Shown here in pieces: positions 59,958-64,000 of a DNA stretch of 64,000 bases; position 1 is the first letter of the stretch, and each line of letters starts with the position of its first letter. The translations under genes and the position numbers were made by a program. The notes under the pieces are model-generated. The model worked only from the letters and a program-made list of their open reading frames with translations. It had not been told where the DNA came from and did no database searches. Source of the DNA: Datnioides undecimradiatus (taxonomy: Eukaryota > Chordata > Actinopteri > Lobotiformes > Datnioididae); assembly GCA_008933995.1 (NCBI GenBank), contig WARS01000033.1:11604686-11668685 (forward strand), read 5' to 3'.

Positions 59958-60012
59958 CAGCAGGCGAAATGGTGTTTGGCACACCTGGCAACTCCTGGAC
60001 CACTTCAAGTTG
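59958..60012 (-). CDS. Candidate 55-base exon, weak
   Basis: Minus strand: GCCCACCCACACAG acceptor, then codons reading QLEVVQELPGVPNTISPAG, then a GTAAGA donor at 59957. It starts in phase 0 and ends in phase 1. It therefore cannot follow the exon at 60845-61075 directly, since that one ends in phase 1. Protein-like but too short to assign. Confidence 0.22.
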
Positions 60013-60844
60013 CTGTGTGGGTGGGCAATAACTCATACATGATTGGTTAGCATAAACAAGTTGGGGGCTTGGATGATTATTCAAGATGGAGTCCCAGTAA
60101 AGCAATCAGCTGATATCAGATGAGAACAGAACAGAGGGGAGACTATGACATTAAGCACATATGACAGGTTCAGTTTTTGGTGCATTTTGTAGTGCTGTTT
60201 TGATGTTACATGATACAGTCTCACACCTCATGCAGTACATCTGACGGCTATTAACAAAAAAGAGCCAAAAATGTGTTGGCACTTTCATCAGGTGCACGGA
60301 AATGGTTCTGACTTGGCCACAGAGTGAAAACTGCTGCGTCTGGGAAAGGAAACTGGGCATGACATTGACTGTGCCACAATCAATCTAATGTGAGGCTCGC
60401 CGTGGTGCAGAGTATACAGTGAGCTTTCTCTGAAGTCAGTGGCGAGAGTGGCTCAAAGTATCACTGCCTCCCTGTCTGACACAAATGAATTGCTTTCACT
60501 TATGCCCTGGCAGTTCAGAAAATAAGATCTGTACTTCTGCTCTTGGTGCAAGTCTCCAAAAGATGAAAAAAGTGACTCTTTACAGTAGATTGGAAGGATT
60601 TGTAAAGTCATTCATATTAATAACCTGTCAACTGGATCTGCACACATTCAAAGGAGAGATAAAAAAGAAGGGGACGATAATGAAAGAAAGCACGGTTGTT
60701 ATCTCTAACCATATCTCAGTATAAAAAGCAATTGGAATTCTGTTCCCCTGTTTGTTTTAAAGTGCTGGAACAGTCAGTCCCATTTAAAGGCCAGGACAGC
60801 TGATTGCAACGCCACCTGCACAGAGTGCGGGGAGGACTACTTAC

Positions 60845-61075
60845 CGACGTCAGCTTCCATTTTCCTCATGGGCAGCACTGGCAGGTTATAGGGATGGCTG
60901 ACCTCAATAGTCAAATGGAGGGTGCAGCTAGAGCGGCTGCTTGTTGACTGGTAACGCAGATCGCCACAAGTGGGTGAGCACACATTGTTCGATAAACACA
61001 CACGGCGATGATCGCAGACACAGGCCGGCTCGTGCAAATATTTGAGAGTGTGAACCAAGGGCATGCTGCTGAATG
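60845..61075 (-). CDS. Cysteine-rich extracellular-type exon, phase 1-1
   Basis: On the minus strand CCACTTTTGTGCGTTTTAG is a strong acceptor at 61076. The exon runs 231 bases and ends GACGTCG before GTAAGTAG, a near-perfect donor (60837-60844). Both ends are phase 1, the usual arrangement for shuffled extracellular modules. The 77-residue product has six cysteines within about 40 residues (LHEPACVCDHRRVCLSNNVC, then SPTCGDLRYQSTSSRSSC), followed by a beta-strand-like TLHLTIEVSHPYNLPVL stretch. Other frames in the same interval are interrupted or poor. I do not recognise the family. It is not a standard EGF, sushi, Ig, FN3 or TSP1 spacing. It is most likely an internal exon of a large secreted or membrane receptor gene on the minus strand, most of whose exons lie outside the window. 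Confidence 0.5.
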
Positions 61076-63015
61076 CTAAAACGCACAAAAGTGGAATTAT
61101 TTCCCACCCTCTCTAGTTTTATCTGCCTGCGCAGCATGGTCACACAGGAGCCCACAAGATCCACAGAAATGAATACATCCATATATCCATACATACCCAC
61201 CAGCCAAATATAACAAGCATACCATGCGGAAAGACTCCAATTTGCTGGCACACACGAACACACCTGCATTACTAGAATTTTGAGGATTGTAACACTTAAC
61301 ATTTTACTGTAAGTTACAGAAAAAAATCTTATTCTTTTTGTGAGGATGTTGCTTATCATTTTCCAATAGAGAGAGGAAGTAACAAAAGAAAGGATGAATA
61401 AGAAAAACAGATAGTGGTTGAAGTTATAATCCTTAATCCAATTGTTATCACATGTGTTAGTAAAAATAAGTGTGTTTGTGGAATACAGGTTGCAGAATTC
61501 TGGTGAACTGTCCACTGGGGGCAGTAAACATAGCATGAGCTACATGCAAGAAGAGCAACTGAATCCGTTTAATACCAAATAAACAACTGGAAGACAGGAT
61601 TTATTGTGCCAAATAACTGTTTTTCAGTCTCAGTGAATATGTTTTGTCATATAGGTTTTGTATTGTTATGTATACAAAACTGTGTTGCCTTGCTGTGCAA
61701 GAACATTTTCAGAGAAATCTGGCGCATTTCAGCAAGTTACTGTAATCCAGTTTAATCTATGGAGCTATGCAATGAGCAAATCTCTTGCTGCATGCACAAC
61801 ACAGTTGGTTATACATACAACAGGACAGCAGGGGGTTTGCCTTGATGAAGACTACACAATTGCTTGCAGCTCTTCATTTAACAGCTGTTCTTCCTACCTG
61901 CAATATCTTAAACCGGTCTCTCAACAGAAAGCATCCAGACTGTTCATGTCTTATTATATAGACCTAGCTATACAAAAATCTGGCACTTCTAACAAAGTGA
62001 CATTAACCCTCTGACAAATACAGTGCAGTTTTGTGGCTGCTTTATACATTACACATACATTTTTAATTTGAAGCAGCTACAGGAAATGCACATTATCCAC
62101 AAATAATTTTAAAATGATTGGAAAAACAAAGTAACAAATTCTTACAACACATTTTCTCTCAGATATTTGTATTATTGAAACTTTAATACTCTAGGAAAAG
62201 TCCTCTTTAATTTGACTAAAGAGGTAAAAAAACCCCCCATTCATATCACACATATCACATTTTCTACTTTTTTTCCTTCAATTTCACCCCCATCGTTGTG
62301 CCCAAATACCATAATATTCAGTGTGATCTTAAACTGAACCTGAGATGAAATATGGAAGCATAAAAAGTTCTAATGACTTTTCACTCAAGATTGTAAAGGA
62401 CACAACTGAACTGTGAGAAATATGATTTGTGCAAGACGAGGCACGGAAGAGGTAACAGATGCACCCGACTGCACCTATATAAAGAATTGTCTTATCCTTA
62501 TTCAGAGGTAAAATTCCTTTATTTCAAGTGTACAATTTATCAAACAGTGGAGCTGTGCAGCCCACAGGCATGAGAAGACATGATGAATGCCTAGGATGGC
62601 TGCAAACAGTTCCCTTAGTCTTTCCAATGGTAATTATAACAGCATAATAGATCCCCAGAGACTCGTTGAAATTACTGGCCGGGACGCATGGTGTCAACAA
62701 AACAATCATCTACCATAGATCACTGTTACTACCAGTGCAATGAAGGGAATGATACAAACTCCTCAAAGTCACACTGTTGGGCCAAAGATGGGGAGAGGGA
62801 AGAAAAAGAGGGATTTTGATGAAGTTAATGTGTTTTACATCTGTAAGCATTAATGTAGGAGCAGAAAAAACGTTAGCAACATGTCAAACTCAATGCAAAA
62901 CTGTTGGACTTACTGTGTTCTCTCTCTGAGCAACTTTTCTAAACAGAAGATTCTGTACTACTGAGTCGAGTGAAACTTTGAGGGACACAACAGGGACTTG
63001 GAAGTATAAAAGCCT
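61076..63015. other. Noncoding; CTCF-like motif at 61511-61527
   Basis: TCCACTGGGGGCAGTAA at 61511-61527 resembles a CTCF core (CCACTAGGGGGCAGT) with one base missing. The block 62560-62720 is unrepetitive and could be constrained. The 202-codon frame reaching 61536 on the minus strand overlaps the cysteine-rich exon in another frame and is judged chance. Confidence 0.35.
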
Positions 63016-63186
63016 TTAAAATGTTATGCTTTGTTGCTTCTGAATACCGCTGCAGTGGATAAATGAGTAATCCTCAGAACACAGTGAGCAGTACTGATTT
63101 TTCCCAAAGTCCTTCATTTCTCCCTGTGCTCTTCCTGTGACTCTGTGGACATCATTAGGCTGACTGAGGGATGCCAGGCATCTCCT
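63016..63186 (-). CDS. Candidate last exon, weak
   Basis: Minus strand: a CA/CG-rich stretch ending ACGTACACAG, then 56 codons starting RRCLASLSQPNDVHRVTGRA, with GKNQYCSLCSEDYSFIHC near the end and a TAA stop at 63016. The CxxC plus C spacing is suggestive but short. The acceptor is embedded in CA-rich sequence, which weakens it. No family recognised. Confidence 0.22.
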   Translation of the reverse strand, partial: RRCLASLSQPNDVHRVTGRAQGEMKDFGKNQYCSLCSEDYSFIHCSGIQKQQSITF

Positions 63187-63572
63187 CTGTGTACGTGTGG
63201 TGCGTGTGTGTGTTGTGTTAGCGGCAGCAGTAGTAGTGGAAAGCAAAGCGAAGAGTCGAGGAAATGACAGCAAAAATTGTCAACAATGCAGCAGTTTCAC
63301 AAGAAATTAGATACACAGCTGTGGTGACCGGTTCACCAGTATAATGGCCCCTAATTGATGTCCAATTAACAGTCTTCTTTCAGTGTAGTGCCTGACCTCC
63401 TCCAGGTAGTGTCTCCTGAGATAGAGTAAATGATGTTCACACATCATTTAGCACCAACTGGATAGGTGAATGTGGACTTATAATCAACATGGTGTAATGG
63501 ATCTCCCAAATGCAGCAGTATTTGCATACAGATGGCTGTGCAAACTGTGACGGTGGGGTTTTATGGTGAGAA

Positions 63573-64000
63573 CTGTCACGGCTAGGCTTTGGGGTGAGCT
63601 GGACCCAGACGCAGGCAGGCACAGAGATGCACAAAGATCTTTCAAAAAAAGTTTATTAAAGGGCGTAGGCTTACGCGTGGTCAAGGCAGGCAGGGTCAAA
63701 AACCAAGGTAGTCACTCTGAAACAAGGCGTGGAAGTATAACTTCAAAAACCAAAAAACCAGAAATCCAAAATCTCTATGACTATGGTCTAATCATGGCAA
63801 TACATGGGGTCTACTAAACACAACTACAACTAATGCAAAGACAGAGAACAAAGGCAAAGGCGAAACTTAAATAGGCAGGGAAGGGCAGCAAAACGAGAGA
63901 CAGGTGAAAACAATGGGCTAATCAAGGTAAGGAAACAAGTTGACAACAAAACACCAGGGAAACAACTCTTCAAAATAAAACAGGAAACAACAAAACTCAA
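63573..64000. repeat. Interspersed repeat with CTGTCACGG terminus, cut by window edge
   Basis: Begins CTGTCACGGCTAGGCTTTGG and continues TGGACCCAGACGCAGGCAGG, GATCTTTCAAAAAAAGTTTA and GCAGGCAGGGTCAAAAACC, then becomes A/C-rich with AAACAGGAAACAACAAAAC. This order of phrases is familiar from an abundant teleost repeat. A terminal inverted CCGTGACAG at the other end would be expected but lies outside the window. The superfamily is not certain. There is no coding capacity in the visible part. Confidence 0.55.

Noticed and set aside
60928-61536. 202-codon minus-strand frame, the longest in the window
   Set aside because: Its upstream part is AT-rich and hydrophobic by composition and it lacks a domain. 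It overlaps, in another frame, the better supported exon at 60845-61075.
1-64000. CRISPR arrays, operons, ribosome binding sites, prokaryotic terminators
   Set aside because: No regularly spaced repeat arrays or compact gene runs; sequence character is vertebrate nuclear DNA.

Overview
The window looks like ordinary nuclear DNA from a ray-finned fish, probably a percomorph teleost. It is AT-rich and has no prokaryotic gene organisation. It carries long (CA)n, (GATA)n and (ATT)n tracts, and several stretches resemble interspersed repeats I know from teleost genomes: a LINE 3' tail ending in (TCTA)n, an RTE/Rex-type LINE end, a tRNA-derived SINE, an ATTAATCAATTAAT-type repeat and a hAT-like terminus. 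No long uninterrupted gene is present. Nearly all open frames longer than 60 codons look like chance frames.

The clearest protein homology is on the minus strand near 47.87-48.13 kb. This open frame has a hydrophobic signal peptide followed by an insulin B-chain-like segment: both B-chain cysteines are correctly spaced, it has a CGDRG block, and a D-P-x-L start to the C-peptide lines up with fish proinsulin. GlyB8, HisB10, PheB24/B25 and the dibasic processing site are replaced and no convincing A-chain exon was found, so it is either a strongly diverged insulin-family gene or a relic. The next best coding signal is a 231-base minus-strand segment at 60845-61075 with a good acceptor and a GTAAGT donor. 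It would be a symmetric phase 1-1 exon encoding a cysteine-rich extracellular-type module that I cannot assign. Weaker coding-like segments, all minus strand, lie at 18085-18162, 21904-22125, 32633-32878, 58312-58408, 59958-60012 and 63016-63186. I have no evidence that they form one gene.

Layout: 1-16 kb is noncoding DNA with simple repeats and a dispersed repeat at the left edge. 16-25 kb is a gene desert with blocks rich in homeodomain-type and SOX-type motifs (candidate enhancers), two small coding-like segments and a dispersed repeat. 25-37 kb is mostly featureless, with two LINE 3' remnants and a coding-like ORF at 32.6-32.9 kb. 37-47 kb holds two CTCF-like motifs, a long (TG)n, two MITE-like repeats and a purine/G-rich simple-sequence cluster. 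47-51 kb holds the insulin-like exon, a (GATA)n tract, a coding-like patch and a tRNA-derived SINE. 51-64 kb has a tRNA-Leu-like relic, a dispersed repeat, the cysteine-rich exon and the beginning of an interspersed repeat that runs off the right edge.

Overall this looks like a gene-poor, enhancer-type region or the introns of a large minus-strand gene. Family and motif calls come from reading and memory, without database searches, and the confidence values reflect that.
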